Shown here one piece after another: positions 1 through 8,060 of a stretch of 14,732 nt of DNA. Both the position numbers and the translations under genes were made by a program. This stretch comes from Chromera velia. Taxonomy: Eukaryota; Sar; Chromeraceae. The DNA is taken from NCBI GenBank assembly GCA_018398765.1, contig JAHBMJ010002506.1:77103-91834 (forward strand), written 5' to 3'. A model generated the notes under the pieces. The model made no database searches. It saw nothing but the letters and a program-made list of their open reading frames with translations, and was not told the DNA's origin. The first letter of the stretch is position 1, and the number at the start of each line of letters is the position of its first letter.

Positions 1-490
1 AATTTGTCGGGCAAGAGCAATGCATGAATTGTCCTGCTTACTTTTTGCGTGCGATTATGAGCCCGTCTTTCCATGCCGGTTTCTTTTGCGTCTTCTGACG
101 AGTGAAAGTTACTACGCACTCCCACGAGACGGAAGACTCGGAACTCATATCAGACGAGTATCTATCGAAGCTCCGTTCGGTGTGCCTTCGTTTGTACACC
201 AGAAGAGACTAAACCCTGCCCAAAATTCTTTCGCGCTTGTATGCCAGTAAACCTTACAGTTGAATAAGCCTGCGTGCTGGACGAAGCTCGACAAGACACT
301 CTCGAGGTTCCTTCAATGCACGCGCTGGTGGTTGAAATGAAAGAGGAACATCTTTTCGTTTTCGTTCATAAAGAAATGCGCACTGTAAAAGATCTTCGCA
401 GGCCTTTCAGAGAGGTTTTCTGCGGCATTGGAACGCACAAGTATAAGGCCTTTTAGAATGCTACCAGAATCTCCCAGACACCGCCGGTAC
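1..490. other. left-edge region with no recognisable gene
   Basis: I read both strands and found no recognisable domain. Two plus-strand open frames of about 60-76 codons (20-250 and 274-456) have no familiar motif and no clear splice signals. They could be chance frames or the end of a gene that lies mostly to the left. Base composition is near balanced and lacks the strong pyrimidine bias seen in the introns further right. Confidence 0.4.
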
Positions 491-740
491 GTGCCCAATC
501 ATGCCCAATCACTGCCGATCTGACATGATCTGACAATGATTCGTCTTCTTAATTTGGTGTGCAGATGGTGTGCAGATCGTGCATATGTGCACTGTGCAGA
601 ATGCCCTTGCATCTGCACGGCTATGCACGGCTGGGCGCGTGCCATGGCGTGCCCCGCGGCGCGAAAGAGGGTCCGCGCGCGCGCGGGCGCGCGGTACTCA
701 CTAAATGCCGGGGCCCCATGCATGCAAGATGGGCCCTGTC
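491..740. repeat. TGCA-rich / CG-rich island
   Basis: Many short TGCA and GCATG words surround a core of alternating C and G. Positions 673-680 (CCGCGCGC) and 687-694 (GCGCGCGG) are perfect inverted arms with a 6-base loop. The flank ends in GCATGCATGC-type sequence. A very similar composition recurs at about 8690-8890, so this may be a copy of a dispersed non-coding element or a CpG-rich regulatory segment. The open frames across it on both strands are typical of GC-rich sequence and show no protein motif. Confidence 0.45.
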
Positions 741-1077
741 CTAAGCTAAGTTGCTGCTAGCTGTGAAAATCTGTAAAACATTGTGAAACTTTTCTTCTCA
801 GAGTATCTCAAAGCTGACTTCCTTGTGCCATCTGATGGGCTCACATTTATCTTGACAGCAGAGTTGGAAGTAGAAGAGAAGGGAGGAGGTGAGAGTTGCG
901 CAGCGTTCGTTTTGTCTTTGCTTCAGGCTGTACGTCAGTCTGCCTGTCGACCAGTCCCTCCTGTCTTTCTTTCGACTGTCTGCTAAAAGACAAAGTCGAA
1001 GGTGGGACAGGGCAGGAGGTGTGAGAAGGGTTGGCTCTTCTGGTGAGTAGCGAAGCATTGAAGACAGAGAGGGCAAA
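741..1077 (+). promoter_or_regulatory. upstream region of the gene starting at 1078
   Basis: This is the non-coding stretch before the first plus-strand gene and presumably holds its promoter and 5' leader. I see no TATA box or other element I can name. The start ATG at 1078 follows GGGCAAA, giving purine at -3 and G at +4, a favourable eukaryotic start context. A minus-strand open frame across it (798-1214) has no recognisable motif. Confidence 0.25.
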
Positions 1078-1310
1078 ATGGCGCTCTTCGTGTCTCGTTC
1101 TGTGCTGGCCGTGCGCACTTCACGTGCCGCTCTTGCACTTCGGCTTTCTGAGCCCAAGAGAGGAGTGCCGGGGTATGCGTGGAGTTCCGTCAGCGGTAGG
1201 AGGAAATACCCCATGTTCGCCTACTTCGCCCCCGATCCCCTCATTGGTGATTGGATGTTCGCAAAGTTCGTTCGACAGTGGTATGCAGATCCCTCCTACT
1301 ACCCTTACTG
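1078..1310 (+). CDS. exon 1 of the mitochondrial-type membrane protein
   Basis: The exon encodes residues 1-77 and two bases of codon 78. It carries the presequence and the segment PMFAYFAPDPLIGDWMFAKF, and ends in the aromatic run before the membrane span. The donor is TACTG|GTCAGT. Reading on past the donor gives a stop within a few codons, which supports splicing here. Confidence 0.8.
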
Positions 1311-1915
1311 GTCAGTCCTTGCTTGGTGAAGTCTCCGGAATATTCAGTTGCGCTGCATTTGTTTCCACTTCCATTCTCCTTCTTTTTCTCCGCCAGTCTA
1401 GAGTCCACCTGATTCACTTTGAGTGAAGCTTTCGGGCATTTCCCCACTTTCCCAGCACACCTTTCTGTCTATCCTTGTTCTTCCTCAGCTGTCTCCCTGT
1501 GCTGTCAGCCCCCCCCTTTTGTCCGCCCCCCTCCATCCTGCATGGCTCCTTTTTCTTTGTTTGTCGCGTTCTAACCTTCTGTACTCTCGTCTTGAAATGC
1601 GCCCCCCCTCGTCTCCTCCCGTCCGAGTTGCTTCGGCTAGCTGCTCTTCCCTTCCCTTCCCTACCTTCCCAACCGCTGACTGCCGTGAGGCATTTCCTTA
1701 TTCTCTTTCCTTTCATTGGCCATCCTTGCGTCCTTTTCATTTACTTCATTCACCCTGCTCTCTCTGCTTCACGTCGTCTTCCTGTATGGCCTCCTATGTC
1801 AATCTGCCTGACACACGTGTGTGTGTGGGTGGGTGGGGGGGGGGGGGTCGTTCTGGCTTGGAGAAGCAGAGAGAAGAAAAGAATCCCTCCAAGCTTTTGC
1901 TCTGTGGGCCTTCTC

Positions 1916-1974
<59 letters not shown>

Positions 1975-1985
1975 GTCTCTGTCTC

Positions 1986-2022
<37 letters not shown>

Positions 2023-3076
2023 CTTCCTTCCTTCCTTCCTTCCTTCCTTCGCTCCTTCGGTTTTCCTTTCTTTTTCTTTTCATTCCTGTCTTTCTTTTTT
2101 CCTTCCGTCCGTCTGTCTGTCTGTCTGTCTGTCTGTCTGACTTTCTCCCCTTCTTTCTCTTCTTCTTTTTTTCATTTCTTTCTTGCTGTTTTGTTGTTTT
2201 CTTTCCTGTCTCTGGTCCTCTCTCTCTCTCTCTTCCTTTCTTTCTCTTTTGCCCCCAGACCTTTCCTTTTTTTCTGTCTGTCTGAAAAAGAGAGGGGAAA
2301 AGAAAGCATGCAGTCTGTCTCTTCTTTCCTTCCTGACCGTCCTTTCTTCAACAACCCGATCTCTCTGTGTCTTTGCGTACATGAAGAGAAGGAGGAAGCA
2401 GGAAGAAACATGTAATCTGTCTACCTGCCTGTCCGTACTTCCTTTGATGCTCTGTGTGAATTTTCTTTTCATTTCTTCTCAGTCGCCTGAAAAGAAAAAC
2501 GAAGAGAAAAATAACTCCTTTGCTCTGTCTGTCTATGAGAACTGAAACAAATGACTTTTCTGTCCACCTGTGTCTTATTCATACACTTTCCCTGCATGCA
2601 CTTATGATCTCTTCTTTGTCTGCACGTACAACCAACTAATCAAATCTCCGCATCCATGCAGGGGGCTCGCTTGGTTTGCGATATTTGGTTCTTTTGCCTA
2701 CATGGTCCGACTGAACTGGTTCGATCCCCACATCTACAACAGACAGGGCCAGGTGAGCAAACTGGAACCCGACAGGTACAGACAGTGGACCTACTCTTTG
2801 CCCTACTACAACCACCACTTCCGTAACGTCTGTGCACGACACAGATGGTGCATGATCGACAACGAGCCCGACTACGCTGACGCGGCACATCCCTGGGGCA
2901 TCCGCCCGGCCCGTCACCAGTCCCCCATTCGTCACTTTTGGGCATTCACTGTGCCCAAATACAGGGTGGATGATCCTCTGTACGAGCACTGCACTCACGA
3001 AGAGGTGGAGAGACGATACAGAGAAATGGGGTATTACAAGTGCAGAGAGGAGGGAGAGGGAGAGGGAGACGAGTAG
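1078..3076 (+). CDS. small mitochondrial-type single-pass membrane protein, two exons, 215 aa
   Basis: Exons 1078-1310 and 2662-3076 join in frame: TG at the end of exon 1 plus G at the start of exon 2 makes Trp78. The intron begins GTCAGT and ends TGCAG. Residues 1-30 are rich in Arg, Ala, Leu and Ser with no acidic residue before position 25, typical of a mitochondrial presequence. One hydrophobic segment lies at about 76-93 (YPYWGLAWFAIFGSFAYMV) and is split by the intron. After it comes a Trp/Tyr/His/Pro-rich soluble domain (about 95-200), then an acidic Glu/Gly tail. Size, presequence, single membrane span and aromatic-rich tail resemble accessory subunits of respiratory complexes or ATP synthase. 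That role is inference, and I do not recognise the family. It could also be another inner-membrane protein. Confidence 0.8.
1311..2661 (+). other. intron with extreme pyrimidine bias
   Basis: This 1351-base intron runs from GTCAGT to CATGCAG. Almost all of it is pyrimidine-rich on the coding strand. Long open frames over it translate to Ser/Leu/Phe/Cys/Val repeats and are artefacts of microsatellites, not proteins. The phase fits on both sides. Confidence 0.75.
1800..2145 (+). repeat. compound microsatellite cluster
   Basis: In order: a GT tract running into a 13-G homopolymer (1835-1847), (CT)n at about 1914-1970, (GT)n at about 1990-2021, (CCTT)n at about 2022-2050 and (GTCT)n at about 2107-2138. 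All lie inside the intron of the first gene. The tracts are pure enough to be length-variable, and the homopolymer length may be unreliable in the assembly. Confidence 0.9.
2662..3076 (+). CDS. exon 2 of the mitochondrial-type membrane protein
   Basis: The exon begins after TGCAG at 2657-2661, completes Trp78, and encodes residues 79-215 and the stop TAG. It carries most of the membrane span and the soluble domain, with motifs such as NWFDPHIYNRQGQ and AHPWGIRPARHQSP. Codon content is complex and non-repetitive, unlike the intron before it. The last ten residues come from a GAG/GGA purine repeat. Confidence 0.82.
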
Positions 3077-3600
3077 GGGAGGAGAGCTTGAGGGTCCCGC
3101 CATTCTGACCGCATGTGCACATGCATGGTCGTAAGGGATGTTGGGGTGGTGTCCTCTCCTTTCATCCTAGAGGTCTGTCTGTTTGGTGGGAGTCTGATGG
3201 TGAAAGAAGGAGAAGGAAGAGGAAGGTGCATGTGAAGGGGGATGGCGCTTTTTGACCTGCGCTTCACCCCTTCTAGACAAACAGCTTTCTTTCCACAGAC
3301 AGATGGATGATGCAAAGAGATTGCTCCCACACAAAAGCGGTGCATTTGCTTTCTCTCCGCTTCTCTTTCCTGCTTGCCCTTTGTCTTCCTACAGGGCGTG
3401 TGCATGTGACTGCGTGTCTGTGTTTGTTTGTGCTTGGCCGGTGACGGCCCTTTGGTGAGAAAGAGAGGAAGGAGGGTTGGAGCGAACATGCAGCAGGCAA
3501 AGAGGCAGGCAGTGCGGCAGGTGTCTTGTCTCGGGCGTGAGTGCAGACGGTTGGCGGTTTGATTCTTGCGCATCTCTGGGTCCCGGCCCTAACATTCGGT
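3077..3600. other. 3' flank without a recognisable gene
   Basis: This follows the stop of the first gene. It has mixed pyrimidine- and purine-rich stretches and no recognisable protein motif on either strand. I see no clear AATAAA signal. The minus-strand frame at 3034-3573 has no domain I recognise. It probably holds the 3' untranslated region and then spacer. Confidence 0.35.
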
Positions 3601-3657
3601 GTGTATCTCTCGACCCGCTCAATTGATCAGTGAGTAACTCGATCTCTTGATGACTCT

Positions 3658-3698
3658 GTCTCGCGTTCTCCCAATTTCGGGAAACGCAAGAACGAGAC
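3658..3698. repeat. imperfect hairpin at the left edge of the AT-rich island
   Basis: GTCTCG at 3658-3663 pairs with CGAGAC at 3693-3698. Next to these, GTTC pairs with GAAC, and inner TCCC pairs with GGGA around an AATTTC loop. Bulges interrupt the stem. Confidence 0.5.
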
Positions 3699-3989
3699 TG
3701 ATCGATAGACTGGTGGAAGGAAGGAAGAGACCCGCACTAGGACCCGCATTATATGGTCCTCGCTAGGGTCCGCAACAATGTGTCCTACTACGTAACAGTC
3801 TGCGTTAATTGCTTCACCTAGTGCTTCGCTTTAGCGGCTTTGCTTGGCTGACTTCATTTGAATACAGAAAAATATAGAAAATAGTATAAAAAAAACACTA
3901 GAAAAATTATTATTGTATAACCATTATAATAATACACCTTAGCATTTACTATTGATTGTCGAGTCTAAATTATCGATCAAGCATCAATC

Positions 3990-4027
3990 ATATGTTTAAT
4001 TAAAACATATATCCTAGGATATGTTTT
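3990..4027. repeat. nested palindrome with three alternating arms
   Basis: The block ATATGTTT (3990-3997), its complement AAAACATAT (4002-4010) and ATATGTTTT (4019-4027) alternate. The centre arm can therefore pair with either neighbour. The second pairing encloses the palindrome CCTAGG (4013-4018). The structure could form two mutually exclusive hairpins or a cruciform. Confidence 0.7.
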
Positions 4028-4055
4028 GTAAGTTTTTAGCTAGGTTTTTAGGCGT

Positions 4056-4075
4056 TTAACGGTTTAAGCCGTTAA
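4056..4075. repeat. perfect 7-bp hairpin
   Basis: TTAACGG (4056-4062) and CCGTTAA (4069-4075) pair perfectly around TTTAAG. A run of T follows, giving the look of a terminator-like hairpin, but in a nuclear eukaryotic setting it is more likely part of the decayed element. Confidence 0.6.
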
Positions 4076-4089
4076 TTTTTATACTGTAC

Positions 4090-4172
4090 GTCGGAAATTT
4101 GGCATTGGGGCAGGAGCCTGAGGCTAATCTAGGGTAGTAATCCTCCGGATGCAAATTCTAATCCTAATAACG
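4090..4172 (+). ncRNA. degenerate tRNA-Ser-like sequence (possible SINE head)
   Basis: TGGCATTGGGG at 4100-4110 resembles a Pol III A box (TGGCNNAGTGG). AATTCTAATCC at 4154-4164 resembles a B box (GGTTCGAATCC), with 43 bases between them. GGCTAATC between the boxes resembles the GCTAATC of the tRNA-Ser(GCT) anticodon arm, and the spacing fits a long variable arm. The acceptor stem does not pair and the anticodon loop lacks a good U33, so this is not a functional tRNA. It may be a tRNA-derived repeat, or a chance match. Confidence 0.2.
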
Positions 4173-4477
4173 ATAAGCAGCTAGTGAGTCAGGTAGTAGT
4201 GACTAGCCTGGTGATCAGCATTAATGTTTAAGAGTGAAACGCATGCACATTACTAGTAGAATGATACTGAAATAAAAAAATCTAGTGAACAATGGTTTTG
4301 ATGATTGTTCTAGTGATTGTCAGTTGCACGTGCATTGAAGTTACGAAGAGATCTAAAACTAGACAAACAGGCTGAAACAGCGGTTTGAACTTGATTTAGG
4401 ACTTGATTCATACATTGCGACAAGCCGGTATGATTTTCCTAAAACTAGTCCCAAAAAAGACAGCGTCGCTGCCTAGC

Positions 4478-4799
4478 TCACTGCCTGATCACTGTCCCTT
4501 CTCTGTGCGCGTGCGAGAGCATCTCCCTCCAGAGGGGCGAACCCTCCAGAAAGGCTCTCGAGGCAATCACCACCAAGTGTCGCCTCGCCCTCGAGAACGC
4601 GACGTTGAGACGCTTCGGACACCCGCAGAAGACATCGGAGCCCGACAGGGAGAGGGTGGACTCCTTCTCTCTAATTTCTCCTGCCTGCTCTCCAATCCCC
4701 TCTCCAAAGAAAACGGAGGAAGAGGAAGACGGGCCAGGGGGGAAGAAAGAACGGACACAGGAGAGAACGAGGACCCTGGAAAGCGTCCACTGTCGACAC
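4478..4799 (-). pseudogene. 3' end of a superfamily 1 helicase (motifs V and VI), frame broken in motif V
   Basis: Read on the minus strand, an acceptor CTTGCAG is followed from 4799 by codons for VSTVDAFQ, a textbook SF1 (UPF1-like) motif V start. The continuation VLVLSCVRS begins at 4774 in another frame. Relative to the usual DAFQGxExDVxxxSxVRS pattern about 14 bases are missing. Downstream, KRLNVAFSRARRHLVV (4568-4615) is motif VI with the Arg pair that contacts ATP. A typical tail with PLWREML follows, then a TGA stop at 4478-4480. A Ser/Glu-rich insert of about 40 residues separates motifs V and VI. The order matches UPF1/MOV10/HELZ-class RNA/DNA helicases. The frame break suggests a pseudogene. 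An assembly error or a very short unusual splice is possible. Confidence 0.7.
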
Positions 4800-4973
4800 C
4801 TGCAAGTGCATGGATATCCGTGTGGATGTATGAATGCAGATAGATCCCTGTAGCCTCTCTCATTCATTTGCTTCTCAAGCTATCATCCACTGTCTCCTCC
4901 TTCATTCAGAAAACGGTTGCCTCCCCCCTCGCTTCTCAGACCTCCCCACTGACTCCCCAGTAGGCGCAAACAG

Positions 4974-4998
4974 GCAGACAGACAGACAGACAGACAGA
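4974..4998. repeat. (CAGA)n microsatellite
   Basis: About six CAGA units, reading CTGT on the minus strand. On the minus strand it directly follows a GTCAGTCA donor-like site (5007-5000). The same arrangement of donor followed by (CTGT)n is seen in plus-strand introns of the AAA gene, for example at 13442. This hints at a minus-strand intron start here. Confidence 0.8.
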
Positions 4999-5250
4999 AT
5001 GACTGACCAAGACGCTTCCTTTTCTTTCACGTGTTTTCAGATTCGCAAGGCATGGTTGCTTCGCTTTAATTCTTCTTCCCGCTCCAGAGAAATCCATCGT
5101 TTACCCGAAGACGGAAACACAGACCGTCTGACAGGAATCGTACACCCGAAACCGCGCACCAGTGCTATCACAAACAGCCGCCTGCTTCACGCATGAGAGA
5201 CCCGCCTCCCCAAAAAAGAGCTGAGTAGCACCCACCTTAATTTCCTCACT

Positions 5251-5431
5251 TCATTCCGCCCCGGTGGATGCTCCCAACCGCCCGTCTGCCGGGGCCTCAA
5301 ATAGAAATCGGCCCCCTCCCGCGCCTCGGGAAGAGGACAGGCCGGGACCCCCCAGCCGACTCTGTATGCAGGCTGCCTGGGCCCTGTACAAGGCGATCAC
5401 CCCTATGGACCCCGGCAGAGAGCGCAGTTTG
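5251..5431 (-). pseudogene. SF1 helicase segment with IGVIxxYRAQ block, cut by the tandem repeat
   Basis: The minus-strand frame encodes SIGVIALYRAQAACIQSRL at 5353-5409. This matches the conserved IGVITPYRAQ block that lies between motifs IV and V in UPF1-like helicases. It sits upstream, in the minus direction, of the motif V/VI piece, in the right order. The helicase-like sequence begins only about 7 residues after the 541-bp repeat boundary at 5432, with no clear acceptor, so the upstream part is interrupted by the array. Downstream the frame reaches a stop at 5251 and I see no convincing donor before it. Possibly a truncated exon of a dead gene. Confidence 0.6.
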
Positions 5432-6706
5432 CAGACAGACCAGCCAGCCGACCTCAACAAGCACCTCCAAACAGTGCGAAGCACACACGTGCATACCTCA
5501 CACACACCCAACCACACACCGAGACATCATCCCATACTCTCACACCACACACACCCCACTTTGCCTCCACTGCACGGGGGCTCGTGCAGGATCATTGGCC
5601 AGAAAGACGATCGACTCATTCGAAGCACATAGCGTAGGAACGAGACACGGCAGCATTCAGCCCGAACCAAACGCGCAAATGAGAAGCATGTTGGAGACCG
5701 AGAAGAGAAATGGGAGAAGGGAGAAAAAGTAAAGAGCAGAGGAGCAGAAAAGAAAAGGAAAGGGTGGAAGGGGAGGCTCCTTGTCCCTCCTAGGTCCGGG
5801 ACCCGCAAGGACAGGACATAGCACGACAGAAGTCATGCAAGAGCCAAAAACAAACCAGAACGGCCACCCAAAAACACAACAAGATACCCACCGATCGGAA
5901 GAACAGACCAAAAAACTAAGACAGACCAAATCTCACTCAACCACTTAGACACCAATTTTGAAGCAAGTCAGTCAGACAGACCAGCCAGCCGACCTCAACA
6001 AGCACCTCCAAACAGTGCGAAGCACACACGTACATACCTCACACACACCCAACCACACACCGAGACATCATCCCATACTCTCACACCACACACACCCCAC
6101 TTTGCCTCCACTGCACGGGGGCTCGTGCAGGATCATTGGCCAGAAAGACGATCGACTCATTCGAAGCACATAGCGTAGGAACGAGACACGGCAGCATTCA
6201 GCCCGAACCAAACGCGCAAATGAGAAGCATGTTGGAGACCGAGAAGAGAAATGGGAGAAGGGAGAAAAAGTAAAGAGCAGAGGAGCAGAAAAGAAAAGGA
6301 AAGGGTGGAAGGGGAGGCTCCTTGTCCCTCCTAGGTCCGGGACCCGCAAGGACAGGACATAGCACGACAGAAGTCATGCAAGAGCCAAAAACAAACCAGA
6401 ACGGCCACCCAAAAACACAACAAGATACCCACCGATCGGAAGAACAGACCAAAAAACTAAGACAGACCAAATCTCACTCAACCACTTAGACACCAATTTT
6501 GAAGCAAGTCAGTCAGACAGACCAGCCAGCCGACCTCAACAAGCACCTCCAAACAGTGCGAAGCACACACGTNCATACCTCACACACACCCAACCACACA
6601 CCGAGACATCATCCCATACTCTCACACCACACACACCCCACTTTGCCTCCACTGCACGGGGGCTCGTGCAGGATCATTGGCCAGAAAGACGATCGACTCA
6701 TTCGAA
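5432..6706. repeat. 541-bp tandem repeat, about 2.4 copies
   Basis: Copy 1 is 5432-5972, copy 2 is 5973-6513, and partial copy 3 is 6514 to about 6706. By eye copies 1 and 2 are identical apart from one base (G at 5491, A at 6032). The matching base in copy 3 is N at 6573. Copy 3 then diverges after GACTCATTCGAA into related but degenerate sequence. The unit contains CA-rich stretches, a purine-rich half, and no convincing gene. Identical translated frames recur because the DNA recurs. Confidence 0.95.
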
Positions 6707-7682
6707 ACACGTACCGCGACAGCAAACAGCCTGAGCCAAGCGCGCAAATGAGAAGCCTCATCGATCCTTCTCCTCGCATCCGCTTGTGTTCTCCCCGCGT
6801 AACTGCTCCTTCCTGTTTTCGCCTCTTCTTGCTCTATTTCCTCCCTCCCTCCCCCCCCCCCTCCCCTCTTTGAGACTGCACTCGTTAATTTAAGGAGCGA
6901 AGTTCAACGAACACCAGCCCCAAGTCAGAACGCAAACGACTGCAAGAAAAAGAGACACACACAGAGAGGAATGGTGGAAGGGAGGGAGGCCAGGAGTCAA
7001 AGGAGAAGAGGACGAAACGAGGAAAGAACAGAAGACAGTCAAAACAAGGAGAACGAAAGGAAACACCCAATCAAAGCCGAGGAAAGCGCAGGCGTCCAAA
7101 CGAAAACTGATGAAAGGAGCAAAACGAAGCCCTCAGTTGAAGAACCGCAGAACACCAACGGTGACCGACCGAAAAAGAACGCCTCATCGATCCTTCTCCT
7201 CACGCGCCCTGATCCAACAACAGGGAACAGGGCGACTCCCAAACTTCAAAAGCGCTCTCCAAAGCTTGATGCCTCGATTCAGTTGCCACCATCTGCACGT
7301 CACGGACTCATAGACAACAGCAGCAAAAGCCGCTGACAAGCGTGTCTTCCCGTCCCTCCTTCCCCTTTCCCTCCCCTCTGCTGTGTGGAATGGAGGTGCA
7401 CAGTCTGTCTGGATTCAGCCACGAAAGGGGGAAGGAGAGGGAAAGGGACGGCCGACGCTCGAGAAGAACACAGTCGAGGAGACGGGATTGCTAATAAAGG
7501 TTGATGCAGAGAAACAAAAGCGACAACAGGAGATCCACAGAAGGAGAACACACACTCAGCCTCGCGAAACAGCCTCAGTGAGGCGAACAAAGATGGGAGA
7601 AGCGGAGAAGCGTTGGGAAGGTCGAGAAGTACACTTAGTGACACAAGAAGGATCGAAAAAGAAAGCCGCCCACAAGCTGCAT
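6707..7682. other. purine-rich region without a recognisable gene
   Basis: The plus strand is strongly A/G-rich, so the minus strand is pyrimidine-rich, like the introns of the plus-strand genes. The first part (to about 6755) is a decayed continuation of the 541-bp unit, with the CGCGCAAATGAGAAGC word still recognisable. No protein motif is visible in any frame. It is best read as minus-strand intron or spacer. Confidence 0.4.
6755..7201. repeat. 21-base direct repeat pair
   Basis: GCCTCATCGATCCTTCTCCT plus one further C occurs at 6755-6775 and again at 7181-7201, about 426 bases apart. The sequence between is purine-rich. It may mark an older, shorter duplication next to the 541-bp array. 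Confidence 0.7.
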
Positions 7683-7885
7683 TCATGAGTTTGCTTGTGG
7701 CAGCAGAGTCACAAGGGCCTGAGACGCTTCCAGGTGGCCGCGGAGCTCAAATAGATCCCGAGAAGTACCAAAGGCGTACTCCGGGTAGACCCCGGCGCTT
7801 TTGATACACCTCGGCATACACTTTGAACAGGAGATCATCCTCAGAGAGCTGTCTCATGTGACTTGGCCCGGCTATAACAAGTCGC
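7683..7885 (-). other. candidate minus-strand coding piece with a frame shift, possibly helicase
   Basis: After an acceptor-like TTGCTTAG on the minus strand, one frame reads RLVIAGPSHMRQLSEDDLL and on to an Ile before a stop. A second frame reads YPEYAFGTSRDLFEL and then GHLEASQALVTLLPQ before a TGA at 7683-7685. The two would join if one base were added in the GGGG run at 7790-7793. The first part loosely resembles SF1 motif III (LVxAGDxxQLxP). The EAxxxVxxL pattern resembles the stretch that precedes the IGVI block. The order and strand fit the helicase pieces at 4478-5431. The family match is weak. Confidence 0.25.
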
Positions 7886-7940
7886 CTAAGCAAGGACGGC
7901 ATTTCTCATGCCTAGGGCGGTCTGCTGTCCTGGAGTGACT

Positions 7941-8060
7941 CGATCGATCGATCGATCCATCAAAGTGCGGGTGGGTGGGTGGGTGCAGTGTGGATGCATG
8001 GATGGCTGCGTGGGTGGGAGCATGGGTGCATGGATGGGTCCATTGGAGGGGAAGCTTGCA
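7941..8060. repeat. short (CGAT)n and GGGT/GGAT-rich repeat
   Basis: A run of CGAT units at 7941-7957 is followed by GGGT repeats and then degenerate GGATGCAT/GGGTGCAT words to about 8038. No gene is visible across it. The open frames here translate the repeat. Confidence 0.65.

Larger units (their letters stand above)
3600..4470. mobile_element. AT-rich, CTAG-rich island, probable degenerate mobile-element remnant
   Basis: Composition changes sharply here. The stretch is AT-rich, lacks the microsatellites typical of the rest, and contains about fourteen CTAG words in roughly 740 bases, against about a dozen in the remaining 14 kb by eye. It has no long open frame. It holds several inverted repeats and a tRNA-like segment, listed separately. 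Together these suggest an old inserted element that has mutated towards TA. I did not find defined terminal repeats or a target-site duplication, so its edges are approximate. Confidence 0.4.

Noticed and set aside
798-1214. Minus-strand frame of 138 codons
   Set aside because: It overlaps the real first exon of the mitochondrial-type gene, has no recognisable motif, and its strand bias fits a shadow.
1423-2415. Long plus-strand open frames of 150-330 codons
   Set aside because: They are translations of CT, GT, CCTT and GTCT microsatellites inside the intron of the first gene. They have no complex protein sequence and two other frames are equally open.
4056-4080. Bacterial-type intrinsic terminator
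   Set aside because: The hairpin followed by T residues fits the shape, but the genes around it are spliced nuclear genes and no transcript is known to end there.
4834-5196. Plus-strand frame of 120 codons and a possible minus-strand exon at about 5126-5215
   Set aside because: The plus-strand frame has no motif. A minus-strand piece after CTACTCAG could lead in frame into the helicase motif V exon, but neither its homology nor its link to the YRAQ segment could be supported.
5657-6470. Repeated minus-strand frames of 93 and 90 codons, identical in both copies
   Set aside because: They recur only because the DNA repeats. The sequence is Phe/Ser/Pro-rich from a purine-rich tract and shows no domain.
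5432-6706. CRISPR array or satellite with short units
   Set aside because: The unit is 541 bp with no repeat-spacer pattern, and the setting is a eukaryotic nuclear genome.
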